Of a DNA stretch of 64,000 nucleotides, positions 43,501-54,190 are shown one piece after another. Position 1 is the stretch's first letter; the number at the start of each line of letters is the position of its first letter. Both the position numbers and the translations under genes were made by a program. The DNA comes from Isochrysis galbana (taxonomy: Eukaryota > Haptophyta > Isochrysidales > Isochrysidaceae), in contig CM030931.1 in the NCBI GenBank assembly GCA_018136815.1, forward strand, positions 2,409,801 through 2,473,800, in the 5' to 3' direction. The notes below the pieces were generated by a model that saw only the letters and a program-made list of their open reading frames with translations, ran no database searches and was not told where the DNA came from.

Positions 43501-45650
43501 TTCTTAATAATCTCGCCGCGCGCGCGACCCTGCACCTCCTCCCTGCAGCCACGCCCGCTTCCCTTACCCCCCCTCCACCTGCCTTGCGGCGCGTCCCCTC
43601 GTGCTCTACCTAGGGGCTGGGTGAAGTGGGTTTCCAGTGGCGGACGGTGTGCGCCGGTCCCCGACGGCTTATCGCTCTCCTTCCTTCTACGCCGCCGGGC
43701 TACCGGTTTCTTCCTAGTCCTTTTCGCGCCGGGTGCCGGGCGTCTGGTGTACGGTGCGTCTGCTGTGGGTGCCAGCCGGGTGAGAGGCGGTACGCCTTGT
43801 GGGAGCGTTCGTTATTAGGCGAGCCGCTCCACCATGTCGAGCGCTTGTGCTATCAGCTTCAAGTTCACACTCATGACTAGGCTCCCTTTGTTATTAGTTT
43901 CGTATACGGGGGTGCTGAGGTCCCGTGGGGACTTGATCTTCGGCTTCCTGCCTTGGGAGGCCTTGTTTGTGCGCGCGGTCGAGGTTCCGTCCGGGGGCCC
44001 AAGGCCTCTGACGAGGACCGTGAACCTGCTCAAGGTTCTTTCGATGACTGGTACGTGGTGGAATGGGTATTGATTGAATTCTACTCTATAGCTATAGAAG
44101 TCGCCTATTATGTGTCTCCACGCTATTAGGTAGAGGGCTTTAAGGCTATCGGGTGTCGGTGTGTTCGGGTATGCGAACAGTCTGTCTTTTATCTTCTGGT
44201 TTGTCGATCTGTCGCTCGCGGGGGTGAACCCCGCCACGGCCTCTATGGTTTGGAATATCCGAACCGTGGAGGAGCATCTGGCTAGGTGTGTCGAGTCCTC
44301 GCGGTGTTTTCCGCAGAGTCTACATTTTGTGGTGGTTGCCGACGCGAACCGGTTTCGTGTGCCCAGCCTTCTGTGGGTGATGTGCTTAAAGTGGGGGTGT
44401 TTGTCCGTGTGTTTTAGCAGGGGGTGGGTATAGAGTTGTGCCACGTGTTTCCATTCGTCGTGTGTCATTTCGAGCTTCCGCTGATGCTGATGCTGAAAGC
44501 TGCCTCTGAAGCCTCTCCAAAGCCCAAAGCCCCCATGAGCTTTTGTGGGGCGGCGAAGGGATGCCGTTCGTTGCGGTTGACTCCGGTTGTTAGAACTTAT
44601 AGCGTCGTATGACATCTTGTTAGTTAGCATTACTAGCCACAACTATCAGTAAAACTGATAGGGTCATGGGGGCCCCGTGCCCCCCCTCCTCCATCGCAGA
44701 CACCCCCTGGGTGGGCCTGCACACTCAACCTCAGCCCCTGCCTGTTGGCAGGGGCTGAGCTGACACCACTCTGGCACTGACCCTCGCCGAGCGCGCATCG
44801 CGCGCCGCACGCATTCGCCTGCACTGGCCCCTGATCGTACTGACCCCCCACTCCACCACTGAGCCACAGACCACCTGAGCCGCCAGGAGGGCACCCAGGA
44901 CCAGCGAGGCCAGCGAGGGAGAGGCAGGAGAGGCCAGGGGCCCAGCCCCAGCCTCCACTGCCCCCTGAGCTGGCCCAGCTGGCCCTCTGGGGGGACCCGA
45001 GGGTCCCCTCAGAGGGGTGCCATGGCGCGCGCAGGCATCGCACGCCCGTAAGAGAACGAAGAGAACCGCGAGAAAAGAACGACAAAAAAACGACGAAGAA
45101 AAGGTAAAACTCACGCCTGTTTACGGTATGTTTACAGGCCAACACCCCGAGCGACACACGAACGCCGCGAAAACGCGGAGATACTTGAAAAAGACGCGAG
45201 AAGAGGGGGCCGAGACCTCCCAGGGGCACGAAGTGTCACATGCAACAGGCGTTTACGTTTGTTCTGCCACAGGAACACCACACCAGCAGGTCTGCCCCAG
45301 CCCACCCCCTGCACTTGGCCCGTTGTAGTGCACGCGGCCCCCCCCCCCGATACCAAAGACAAAGGAATGAAGGGGGTGGTGTAAGGGAGTGAGTAAACTG
45401 GGGTATAGGCGATGTCGTGAGTGAGTACCGTGTGTACGTGGACTGTATAGCTAGCGTGAGTAGCCCGAATCTTCAGAAGTTTTATTATTATTAGCATTAC
45501 TAGCCACATCCACATCCACCGGACGAGCCATGCGCCAACCGCGCACACCCCCATCGCGGGGGAGGGGCTCCGCTGCCGTCGAAGGGCTACGGTCCCTCAG
45601 CACTAATAAGGTTATACTAACACAACAGTAAAATTCTGACGCCGGTCGAG
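43500..45650 (-). mobile_element. LINE-type retrotransposon fragment, interrupted by a younger insertion
   Basis: The minus-strand frame 44642–43815 (275 codons) includes THRRLGTRNRFASATTTKCR followed by CGKHREDSTHLARC. That CxxC…H…C finger is the zf-RVT motif found after the reverse transcriptase in many LINEs. Upstream in element sense the copy continues at 45507 and beyond, after removal of the insert 44641–45490. The 5' end (GTCAGAATTTTACTG…, 45645) is shared with 18481–18620. No reverse-transcriptase core is present, so the copy is internally deleted or truncated. 43500–43810 would be its 3' UTR. Confidence 0.7.
44641..45490 (+). mobile_element. Diverged AACTAAG-family retroelement with a 17-bp target-site duplication
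   Basis: This 850-base insertion begins AACTATCAGTAAAACTGATAG and ends CTTCAGAAGTTTTATTATTA. It is flanked by the perfect repeat TTAGCATTACTAGCCAC (44624–44640 and 45491–45507). The order of blocks (GCCCCGTGCCCCCC, CTCCAGCCTCC-like, GCGCGCATCGC, GGTAAAACTCACGCCTGTTTAC, TAGTGCACGCGG) parallels 16742–17492, but identity is lower, so it represents an older or separate subfamily. The TTATTATTA tail is LINE/SINE-like. Confidence 0.8.
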
Positions 45651-46296
45651 AGCGGATTGTGAGGGTCGCGGTCGGGTCCAAGCGAAAGGGGGAGAGGGAC
45701 TCCCTTTACCCTAGAGGCATGAGCCTCGTAGAACGGCCCGCTTCGTGAAGCGGCCCGCAACGTTCCCCATGGCTCCCACGGCCAAGCCCAAGCCTCCCTC
45801 GCGCCCAGAGATGCCTAAACAAAGGGCACTAACTACACCATGCAGGCCCGCGACAAGGCCGACGATCTTCGAGAGCGAGAGCGAGCTCGCCGCGCATCAC
45901 TTGCGGCATGCCATCTAGTGTGCTCTTGTCAACATGTTCCGTGCCCTGGGAATGGGTTCCTTTGTTCCTTTGTTGTGATACTAGCTTGTGGCAATCTCAA
46001 GAAGGGAGTGTGCAAGAAGCAAGAAGCGGGGATGTGTGCAGCTTCGGAGGCTTGCAGCTCGTGTGGATGTTGGGTGTCAAAGCCAAAGCGCGTTGAGTGA
46101 CTCAGAGCCCGTTCTCGATGTCGGGGCTGATGCACGAGGCTCGCGATGTCGCGCGCACATATGCAAAAAATAAATTGCGAGTCACAACGAGCTTCGACTG
46201 AAAAAATAAGCACATGTCGGCCGAGCTCTCTACATGAGGAGGCTTTCATGCAGTTTGAGCACCTTCTAGAAACCAAAGGGTAAGATTTTATAGTGC
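45651..46296 (+). other. Possible small unresolved gene
   Basis: An ATG at 45769 opens a 47-codon frame (MAPTAKPKPPSRPEMPKQRA). An overlapping stretch after a possible acceptor (CCATGCAG) reads ARDKADDLRERERARRASLA, coil-like. A separate stretch near 46225–46282 reads LHEEAFMQFEHLLETKG before a TAA. These fragments look coding but I could not join them into one frame with convincing splice sites. No family is recognised. It may be a small coiled-coil protein gene or chance. Confidence 0.2.
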
Positions 46297-46720
46297 CTAA
46301 TAGAAATGGGGCCGATCCAAGAAGCTCATGCCTCTAGAGAAGCCTTCTTCACTCTCCACCGGAGTGATCGCAGCCTCTCTCTTCCCATCGGCCGTCGGCG
46401 AGAGCGCACGCGGCCTCCTTCTACTTACTACTCCTACTCTCTCTCTCGCGCGCGCGCGCTGCTCCCCTGCTCTTTGCCTGCCCTCACCGTCTTGCCCCTC
46501 TTGTAGAAAGAATATCTGGCCTCTCTCGCTAAAAGAGTTGGCTTCCTCTTGTGTCTGGTGGGGGATGGACCTCGCGTCATCCCCCTCTCCAATAAACGGC
46601 AGAGAGAGAGAGGAGAGAGCCGTTTCTCCATTGCTGGCCAGCTGTCCCAGGAGAGCAAGGGTCTCTCTCTCCCTCTCTCCCCCCCCCCCGGCCCTCTCCC
46701 TCTCTCTCCCTCTCTCTCCC

Positions 46721-46752
<32 letters not shown>

Positions 46753-47423
46753 ATCCCTCTCGCGTCTCCCCTCTCTATGCTTGAATCTCGCCGCTGTCCC
46801 TGAGGGATGGAGGCTGCTGCGGTGTGGCGGTCGGGGAGAGAAGTCGAGAGAGCGCAGAAGAGAGAGAGAAGAGAGGACCGGGGCGAGCCAAAGGCTTTCA
46901 AAAGGAGTTGTGTCCAAAGAAGAAAGTGAGAGAGAGGCCCAAAGGGCGCGGGGGGTTGGCGGGGGGTTGGGGCGCGGCCCGCGGGGGGAGGGGGGGGGGA
47001 AGAGAGGGGAGAGAGAGAGAGAGGGAAGGAGGGTGCGACGGGGGGGGGGGGGGGGCAACAAGGCGGCGCCGCCCCCCTCTCCCCCCCCACTCTCCCTTCG
47101 CCTCTCCCCCACCTCCTCGCACTCCCATCCTCTAATTTGTAGACGACGATGATTTATCTACTCGGGGGGCGCTCTTGCCCCTCTCTCCCCCCCCCACCCC
47201 TCTCTCTCTCTCCCTCTCTTCCTCCTGATCTACTCCGCATCCAGTGGGTACCCTAAAGTTCTACCAGCAATCGAGAGCAAGAATGACACGCAAGGGCAAA
47301 TCAAGCCCGCCGCCGCCGTGCCCTCAGCTCCCGCGGTCTTTCTCCCCCCCCCCAACTCGATTTTCTCTCTTCCCCCAGGGCTCTCTCCTCTCATGAAGGA
47401 AGGCTCCTCCCCCCCACCCCACA

Positions 47424-47464
<41 letters not shown>

Positions 47465-47531
47465 GGCGCCCCCTGCTCTCCCCCCTCGCTCCCCCCCCCT
47501 CTCCCCCCTTTCGCCCCCCCCCTCCCAATCG
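46297..47531. repeat. Low-complexity CT/GA/G-rich region upstream of the acyltransferase gene
   Basis: Tracts include CTCTCTCC repeats at 46665–46755, G runs at 46985–47055, and C and CT runs at 47180–47220 and 47405–47520. Long frames on both strands are Arg/Glu- or Ser/Pro-rich artefacts. The last CT tract (47433–47462) lies ~70 bases before the ATG at 47532. Confidence 0.7.
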
Positions 47532-50500
47532 ATGAGCGCACCCCCGTCGTGTCCACGGCCCGACTCGGCCTTCCTCAAGGCGGAGCGCAAGCGCAACGCG
47601 TACCGCCAACTCGCGCCCGCCCCGCGCTCGCTCGAGCCCCGCGAGGGCTTCGTCTCAGTCCTCAACGTGGGGAGGGAGGACGCGACAGCGCAGTCGATCG
47701 CCGCCTTCGAGACGTGGATCCAGGCCTCCGAGGGCTACGAGGCGATCAGCGGGCCCGCCACATCTGTGATCAACCTCTCCGCATTGAACAGCCACTTGCG
47801 CATCTGCACGCGGCCCGCCAACCGATTCCTGCCTGACTGGCTCCCCGACAAGAGTGACATCGCCGGAAGCCTCAGGGCGATGCACTTCGAGCCCAGGTAT
47901 CCCATTGCGTGCATCAACTCGATGGTCGGCTCGTGCCTCAAGGCGGAGGAGTCGACAGGTGCGGCGCACGCGCGCCCAGGCCTCGCTGCGCCCAAACCTC
48001 GCCGCGCAGTTTGCGAAAGGTGCTGCGCAGCTCATCCGGCTTCCCGTTCCCCTCCTGGTTTGCAGTCTCGAGCTGGAAGGGCAAGCGCATCGTGCTGTCG
48101 GTGGAGGACCTTCCGGCGGTCGTCATCAGCAATATGGCGGGCAATGTGTCGGGCAATGCATGGAAGGCCGGGCTGACCGAGCTCCTGGACGACGATGATG
48201 ACGGCATCGAGGTGGAGGAGATCCGGGCCTTCATTGAGCAGAACGACGACCTCAAGGATGACGCGCAGGTGCAGCAGTGCCTCGACACGGCCATCAAGGA
48301 GGGCGGTAACATCCTTCACCACTTTGAGCCGGTGAAAGACAAGCTCAAGCGGGCGGCCGCGATGAAGGACGGCGAGGACGGCCTCGCCGACGACGTCGTC
48401 CATCCCAACAGCGACTGGGCGCAGCACCTGTCGCTCCTTGAGGGCTGGCAAGACTACGACGGCATCAAGGTGCGCCCGGAGACAGACGGCTACGGCATCG
48501 ACGCCATCTCCGCCCTCTCCAACGTGCCCATCGTGAAGCAGGCTGCCACACTGATGGGCGAGCTCCTCGAACCGCTAATGAAGTTCGGGTACGAGCCGGG
48601 CAAGAACCTGGTGGCCTTCCCATACGACTGGCGCTGCGCCGTGTCCAAGCTTGAGCAGCGCGACCAGTACTTCTCCAAGACGATGAAAGGCATCGAGGAG
48701 CTCCACGCCAAGGCGGGCGAAAAGGTGGTCATCTGCGCTCACTCAATGGGCTGCCGCGTGGCGCACTACTTCCTGCTGTGGGTGACCGACTCCAAGTATG
48801 GCCAAAGCAAGGGCGGCAAGGACTGGCTCGACAAGCACATCCACTCCTTCATGCCCATCGGCGGCCCCTTCCTGGGCGCCTCCTCGGGCACCAGCCAGTA
48901 CCTGCAGCCGGGCGACTGCTCCGGCCTCGCACCGGCGGTGGTCAGCTTCACCGACGGCCATGGGATGATCCGCTCGTGGGGCTCAATGCCGCTCCTTTTC
49001 GGCTCGGGGAAGAACCTGATGATGAGCGCCGGCTCACACTACATTTACACGCGCAGAGAGGGAGCCCTGCTCGTGGAAGTCACCCGGGCCAAGTGCCCCA
49101 GCATCGCCTCGGGCGACAAGAGCTTCGTGAGGCTAGGCGTGAGCGACGTCAAGGAGATGGAAACCGACAAGCAAGAAGGGGGAAATCCGGATTTTTCCGA
49201 AATCTTCCAGTTCGCCTGGGAGGACGACACCGAGAAGATCGAGAATCGATCGCTCACCATCAAGCTCTTCGACGACAACATGGTGGTGGACAAGTCCATC
49301 GGTGAGGCCACCATCCGCTTCGACTCGGCAGGCGGCGGCGTGCCGGCGTCGCAGGTACAGGAGCTGACCGACTCAACGGTGATCGCTGCCAAGCCTTGGG
49401 AGGAGATGCGGCTACAGGGGGTGCGCATCGGCGAGTCATCAAAGCTGTGGCTGAGCATCCGCTGGGTTCCCAGCAACGCCCCGCTGCCGGCCGAGTTCGA
49501 CCCGGGCGAGGGCAAGCCAGGTTGCGGCGGTACACGAGATGCTGGGACTTCGGAGCTCAAGCGCGCTGCCCTGCAGAAGGCGGGAATCGACGAGTGGAAG
49601 CCAACCGGGCCCCGCGAGTACGACCCGCGCTCGACGGAGATGATGTTCGCGTTGGAGGACATGGTCCCATCCTACAAGGTGTGGCAGGAGCTGTACGCCA
49701 ACGACAACATATTCAGCAAGATGACTCAGGGCGCGGCGCCGGCGATCCAACTCTGCCAGCCAATCTATGGCACCAATAAGCAGACGCAGATGGGGATGAT
49801 CTTTCGGCGCAAGATGGGCAAGTGGAAGCAGGGCAGGCGCACAAACTTCTTTGAGTACGACCATGATGCCCGAGTCGACCACCCGGGGTACATTTGCAAG
49901 AAGGGTCTCGTGTACGAGAAACCAAACGCATGCCCTCAAGCGTCCGAGCCAGATGGCTTGAAGTTTGGCGATTCGTTTGTTTCTGGCGATCTGACCGTGC
50001 CCCACTGGTCACTCCGCTGGCCGGTCTCGTGGGCCAAAAGCGACGTCAACGTCAATATCGTCGAGGTGGAGGGCGGAACCCATCGTGGCATCCTGGGCAT
50101 GCCCGCGGCGCACTGGGCGGTGCTGCAGCACGTGGCCGCCGTGCCGGACCTTACTTTCCATGTCGACGCGCTCCACGTGACGCCCGAGGCTAGGGCGCGA
50201 TCAATTGCGCCACCGGATACGGATGCTGCCGCCCATCCCGAGAAGGCTGCGCCGGCGGATGCCGCTGCCAAGGCGGAGGCTCAGCACGTCTTCGTCGAAT
50301 TCAACTTTGGCAATTCGACGAGGACATCATCGACGGTGCCTCTGAGTAAATGCGACGGTTCACCAGGATTGTTCGGCGACGACGGCAAAAAGGCGAACGT
50401 GACCTACGATCCTGATAAAGGCCTGAGGGGCTGCACCTTGTCGCTGATGTTGACCTCGGGGCTTGGTGGTCTAGGCAAGGGTACGCTCTACCCCGGCAGC

Positions 50501-50650
50501 AAGCCTCAGACCATCTCTATCAACAAGCTCCTTCACGCAGGTGTCCACGAGGAGACGCTCGACATAGTGTTCGGAGAGTCCGGCATCTCGATGAGGTGCA
50601 AAGTGACGGGCATGAAGCCCAAGCGAGGGTGCTTCCCTTGCTTCAAGTAG
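47532..50650 (+). CDS. LCAT/PDAT-family acyltransferase with an inserted C2-like region
   Basis: Two exons, 47532–47958 and 48066–50650 (intron GTGCGG…TTTGCAG), encode 1003 residues. The α/β-hydrolase of the LCAT family spans about residues 300–830. It has FPYDWRCAVSKLEQRDQYF, the nucleophile Ser in VVICAHSMGCRV (about 368), GGPFLGASSG, the Asp of FVSGDLTVPHWSL (about 784) and the His of EGGTHRGILG (about 815). Relatives transfer acyl chains between phospholipids and diacylglycerol or sterols. Between nucleophile and Asp sits a ~140-residue C2-like insert (about 476–614: ALLVEVTRAKCP, FQFAWEDDTEKIENRSLTIK, SIGEATIRF). An acidic stretch LLDDDDDGIEVEEIRAF (about 182–198) is EF-hand-like but one residue short. 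The C-terminus RGCFPCFK could be S-acylated. The N-terminal ~140 residues are unrecognised. Confidence 0.88.
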
Positions 50651-51734
50651 GCGCATGACATGCTCTACCGTGATGCATGCACCTTCTCCCCGTATTGTCT
50701 CTCGGCTCGCTGCTGGCTCCAGCGAAGAGAGCCGCTTGGCAAGTTTGCCAGCACTCCAAGCATATGGATGAATGCTGGGCGCGCATAACTTCTATAGGAG
50801 GCTCATGGGCGCGCCTCGCCCCATATCTCCCATGCGAGGACTTGCACTGATCTCGTGGCCAATGGGCCGTGGAGGCGTGGTTGGACTGCAGAAATGAGAC
50901 CTCCGACCTGGCTGTCCTCACTATTCGCAACGGTCGTACGACGCACCGACAGATTGCGTGGATGGTCGTGAAAATGCGGAAGCGGCTCCGCGCACTTGGA
51001 CGCACCTGCTTCGTCTTCCTGTCGTCTTCCAATTGTCTCCGGCCTATGCGTTTTGTGGCGTCTCACGTCCATAGAAACACAGTGGCACGGTTCCGTAGAG
51101 CCACATCATGTGTGACTTCCACTGCCAGCCGATCAGCTGCCGCACGCCTCCTTTATCTGGCTTTCCCCTTTTCGTCCTTGAGTTCTCCCCGGGAGCGCTT
51201 CTTCGTGCCTGCTGCACCCTCTTCTCGCATGCACCGCCGCTTCCAAGCGTGGACGCCTCGCGCTCGCCCACATCCCTGCCATGATTTGTCTGTGTAGAGT
51301 ATTATACGGGCCTTCGCCCCCCGATGGGTGGGATTGGTGTCTAGCATCAGTGTCACATCCATCTCTGATGCTGCGAGGTCGAGGCATTCATTGGGATGTT
51401 TTGACGTGGACCACGTTCTGAAGCTACGCGTCCATGCCTTCATGTCCACAATGGCCCCATAGGGCGTACTGTGACTACGACTTTCTGCGATCTACGATGG
51501 TTTTACTAGTACTAGTGCAGTCATAGAGAAAAAGAAAGGAAGACTTCTTCGTTGATCTACTAGTAGTGATGACAACTCTCGCCGCGCGGCGCACGCAAAG
51601 GCCCAAATGGCCCATCGAATGTTCCCCCACCCTTGCGACTTGCGAGTGCATAATTGTGTTTTTTTATGGCTTCACGTTTCACGACGTGCGTGCATGGCGC
51701 TCCTGCCCCCTATTGCTCAATGTATGTCTAGTCC
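50651..51734. other. Acyltransferase 3' flank, no gene supported
   Basis: Overlapping frames exist on both strands (50869–51297 plus, 51153–51449 minus) but show no convincing family signature. The minus frame contains IILYTDKSWQGCG, faintly RNase H-like, which is too little to call. Confidence 0.4.
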
Positions 51735-52013
51735 AACTAAGTTTATACTTGGTTCGCGCATGGCGCATGGGAGGGCACGAGCCTCCCCCTCACTCCACTC
51801 CCACTCCTCCCCTGCCGTGGGGGAGGAACCACATTCTCTTCATTCTCCTGCGGGCGCGTGATGCCTACGCGCGCCATGGCCATGGCCCCCCTCTCGGGGG
51901 GGTCCCTCGGGGCCCCCCAAACAAAGGACAAAGGGCCAGCTGGGGCTGGGGCAGCTCAGGCAGGTGGCAGTGGAGGCTTACTTAAGGCTAGCGGCTAGGG
52001 CTTTGCCCCTCAT
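51735..52013 (+). mobile_element. Short AACTAAG retroelement copy
   Basis: This begins AACTAAGTTTATACTTGGTTC, then GCATGG…GAGGGCACGAGCCTCCCC and a G/C-rich body, and ends at the start of the next copy's target-site duplication. The middle of the family consensus is missing. Confidence 0.55.
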
Positions 52014-52089
52014 CCTTACAAATAGACGCAACTAAGTTTATACTTGGTTGACCCATGTGTGGAAATCAAAGCCGCAGCTTGGATTGTAA

Positions 52090-52210
52090 CGAGATGAAAC
52101 GAGATGGCCTGATGGCCCGACGACGAGATGAACGAGATGGCCTTGATGGCCCGACGAGATGAACGAGATGGCCCGAGGGCCCGACGAGATGAACGAGATT
52201 TTCGGGTAAC
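52090..52210. repeat. Minisatellite (GATGGCCCGACGAGATGAACGA)
   Basis: About four to five imperfect units of GAGATGGCCYGAYGGCCCGACGAGATGAAC run head to tail inside the long AACTAAG copy. Confidence 0.8.
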
Positions 52211-52354
52211 GGAACTGGACGAGGAGTTTTCCCCACTAAGCTTGGTCGTAATGCGGTGAAACCGATTTGCAGACAAGCGGGAAACCGGGGCGGAAGGAAC
52301 TGGCAAGGAAGTCGGCAGGAAGGCAGAGGAAATGTCTTGGCAAGGCGACGGAGG

Positions 52355-52515
52355 CAGAATTTTAACGGTAGACGGAGTGCAGAATTTTAACGGTAGGAAG
52401 GCAGGATATTTTTAACAGTAGGAAGAGGCAGGATTTCTAACGGTAGAAGAAGAGCGTGGAATTTTAACGGTAGAAGAAGGGCGTGGAATTTAACTGTAGA
52501 AGAAGAGCGGAGAGG
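52355..52515. repeat. Minisatellite of ~26–30-bp units (AATTTTAACGGTAGAAGAAG)
   Basis: About six units share AATTTTAACGGTAG with variants (ATTTTTAACAGTAGG, ATTTCTAACGGTAG). It lies directly before the tRNA-like segment within the long AACTAAG copy. Confidence 0.8.
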
Positions 52516-52539
52516 AGAAGGAGCGGGGCTCGAACTGCA

Positions 52540-52622
52540 GAGCGCTCCGTCCGGACTCGAACTCGCGACCCAGAGCAAAAGGTTAGTGGAGGCGGTAGGT
52601 TGAACCACTATGCCACGCGAGA
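52540..52622 (-). repeat. tRNA-like segment with pol III A and B boxes
   Basis: The minus strand has TGGCATAGTGG (A-box consensus, 52605–52615) and AGTTCGAGTCC (one mismatch from the B-box, 52553–52563) at tRNA-like spacing. The T-stem pairs poorly and no clean anticodon arm or CCA-adjacent acceptor stem forms. It looks like a decayed tRNA or tRNA-derived SINE head rather than a functional tRNA gene. Confidence 0.4.
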
Positions 52623-53581
52623 GTTTACGTAGCCATAGGGCCGATGGGAAGGGCTGAGAACCGCCCTATATACTCTGGGTTTTTTTCTCTTCTTTTTCAC
52701 TTTTTTTCTTCTTTCTTCCTCTGTTCTTTTTTACTGTTTTACTGTTTTTTTTTCTTTACTGTTATTTCTTTTTGCCTCTGAGACATCGCGAATGCGACAC
52801 CATGGGGGGGCACGAGCCCCCCCTCTCTCCACTCCCACTCCTCCCCTGCCATGGGGGAAGAACAACCCATCCTCCTGGCATGCCTGATGGCTCGCCAGGA
52901 GCCAGGAGGCCACTGCCCTACTGACCCACTCCCTTCCCCACAGGCGCCGCCCCATTCGCCCATCCTGGCCCCTCGTGACCGGCCCATTGCTCCAACCCCC
53001 CCTCCCCCCCTGGTCGACAGGCAGACAGGTGCAGCGTGGGGGCCCCAGAGGCTCGGGAGCGCCAGCGAGGGAGAGGCAGGGGAGGCCAGGGCCCAGCCCC
53101 AGCCTCCTCCTCTGCCCCCTGAGCTGGCCTCCAGGAGCCTCGAGGGGCCGCCAAAGGGCAGCTGCAGGCCTGCCGCAGGCGCGCCATCGCGCGTGCCGCA
53201 GGAGAGGGGAGAGAGAGCGTGGAGAAGGGGGTGGGCGCGAGCGAGAGCTCCGCCCACCGGAAAATCGGTAAGTCTCGCTCCTGTTTACAGGATAAGACGA
53301 GACAGAGTCGGCCGCCCACTCGCCACTCGGAGACACAGGAGGAAGGGGGGGAAAGATCACCGGGGGGGGGGCGCGGGCCACCGGACCATATCTAAGCCCT
53401 CCACCCCAATCCCCAATCCCCCTAGTAGTGTACGCGGGGGCCGCCTGATGGCGGGGGGAGAAGGGCCGGGGAATGGGGGTGTAGAGAGTATGCTACGTGC
53501 TACTTGTAGTGGGTAGTGGTTCCATTCGCCGCGAGTGCGGTGAGAATATTAAAAGGTTTTTTCCCCCTTACAAATAGACGC

Positions 53582-53730
53582 TATAGACATAGACTAAATA
53601 AAGGAAGTGATTGGATACATAATATCGAAAGACCAACTGGGCTTCGTCCCCAAACGCCTCATAGACGAAGCCACACACCTACTTACTACAATTGACACAC
53701 GCATATCTAGATCTAGACGAGACGGCTGAC
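53582..53730 (+). pseudogene. LINE reverse-transcriptase fragment
   Basis: A plus-strand frame reads VIGYIISKDQLGFVPKRLID followed by EATHLLTTIDTRI. It resembles the QxGFVPGRxIxDN motif just before the RT catalytic aspartates in LINE enzymes. A stop follows within ~40 codons and the frame is lost. It abuts the target-site duplication of the preceding element, so that element inserted next to or into this LINE remnant. Confidence 0.5.
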
Positions 53731-53929
53731 GGATTTCTGTATGTAGAGCACACTGCGACGGAATAGCGTTCTCGGAGGAATCGGTACTCATAGGATTACT
53801 GGAAAGGCCGACTACACGGTAAAGCCCCCCCCTTTCTGCACACCACTTGCAGAATGGGGGTCCGGGGGCGGAGCCCCCGAAGGCGATTTTAACTACTATT
53901 ATAGTAGTTTGACGCATTTTTACTAGTAG

Positions 53930-54190
53930 AATCGCCCGGAGAGCCCAACTTCGAACCGATGCCGGGCGCGCTGCGTGGCCGTTTTCGACGATCCATCCGG
54001 ATGGGGGACCCCACCAGATACCAAATACACAAGACCCACCCGGATGGTCACGCCAATCGGGCAGCGGCCGCGCGCCGAACCCTCGTCGAAATCACCCATC
54101 CGCCGAGCCCATTGAACGTCGACGTCTGACATCTCGGAGGAAGGCCCGGAGAGCCCAACTTTGAACCGATGCCGGGCGGGCCGTGGGCTC
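53930..54190 (-). repeat. Inverted copy of the 202-bp unit
   Basis: On the minus strand this carries CGGTTCGAAGTTGGGCTCTC, TGGGCTCGGCGGATGGGTGA, TTTCGACGAGG and GGATGGATCGTCGAAAACGG, in the order seen in the array at 1200–2000. It spans about 1.3 units. Confidence 0.85.

Larger units (their letters stand above)
52030..53565 (+). mobile_element. Long AACTAAG retroelement with a 16-bp target-site duplication
   Basis: This 1536-base insertion begins AACTAAGTTTATACTTGGTTG and ends ATTAAAAGGTTTTTTCCC. It is flanked by CCTTACAAATAGACGC (52014–52029 and 53566–53581). Its last ~760 bases (52795–53550) nearly match 16760–17485. Between the shared start and that body lie ~750 extra bases holding two minisatellites and a tRNA-like segment. 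It is either a longer, possibly older architecture or a copy carrying an insertion at the CCCATG junction. Confidence 0.82.

Noticed and set aside
51153..51449. RNase H or retroelement fragment on the minus strand (IILYTDKSWQGC)
   Set aside because: One short motif without the other RNase H aspartates or glutamate. This is insufficient.
52540..52622. Functional tRNA gene
   Set aside because: A- and B-box motifs are there, but the T-stem, anticodon arm and acceptor stem do not pair well. It is listed only as a tRNA-like repeat segment.
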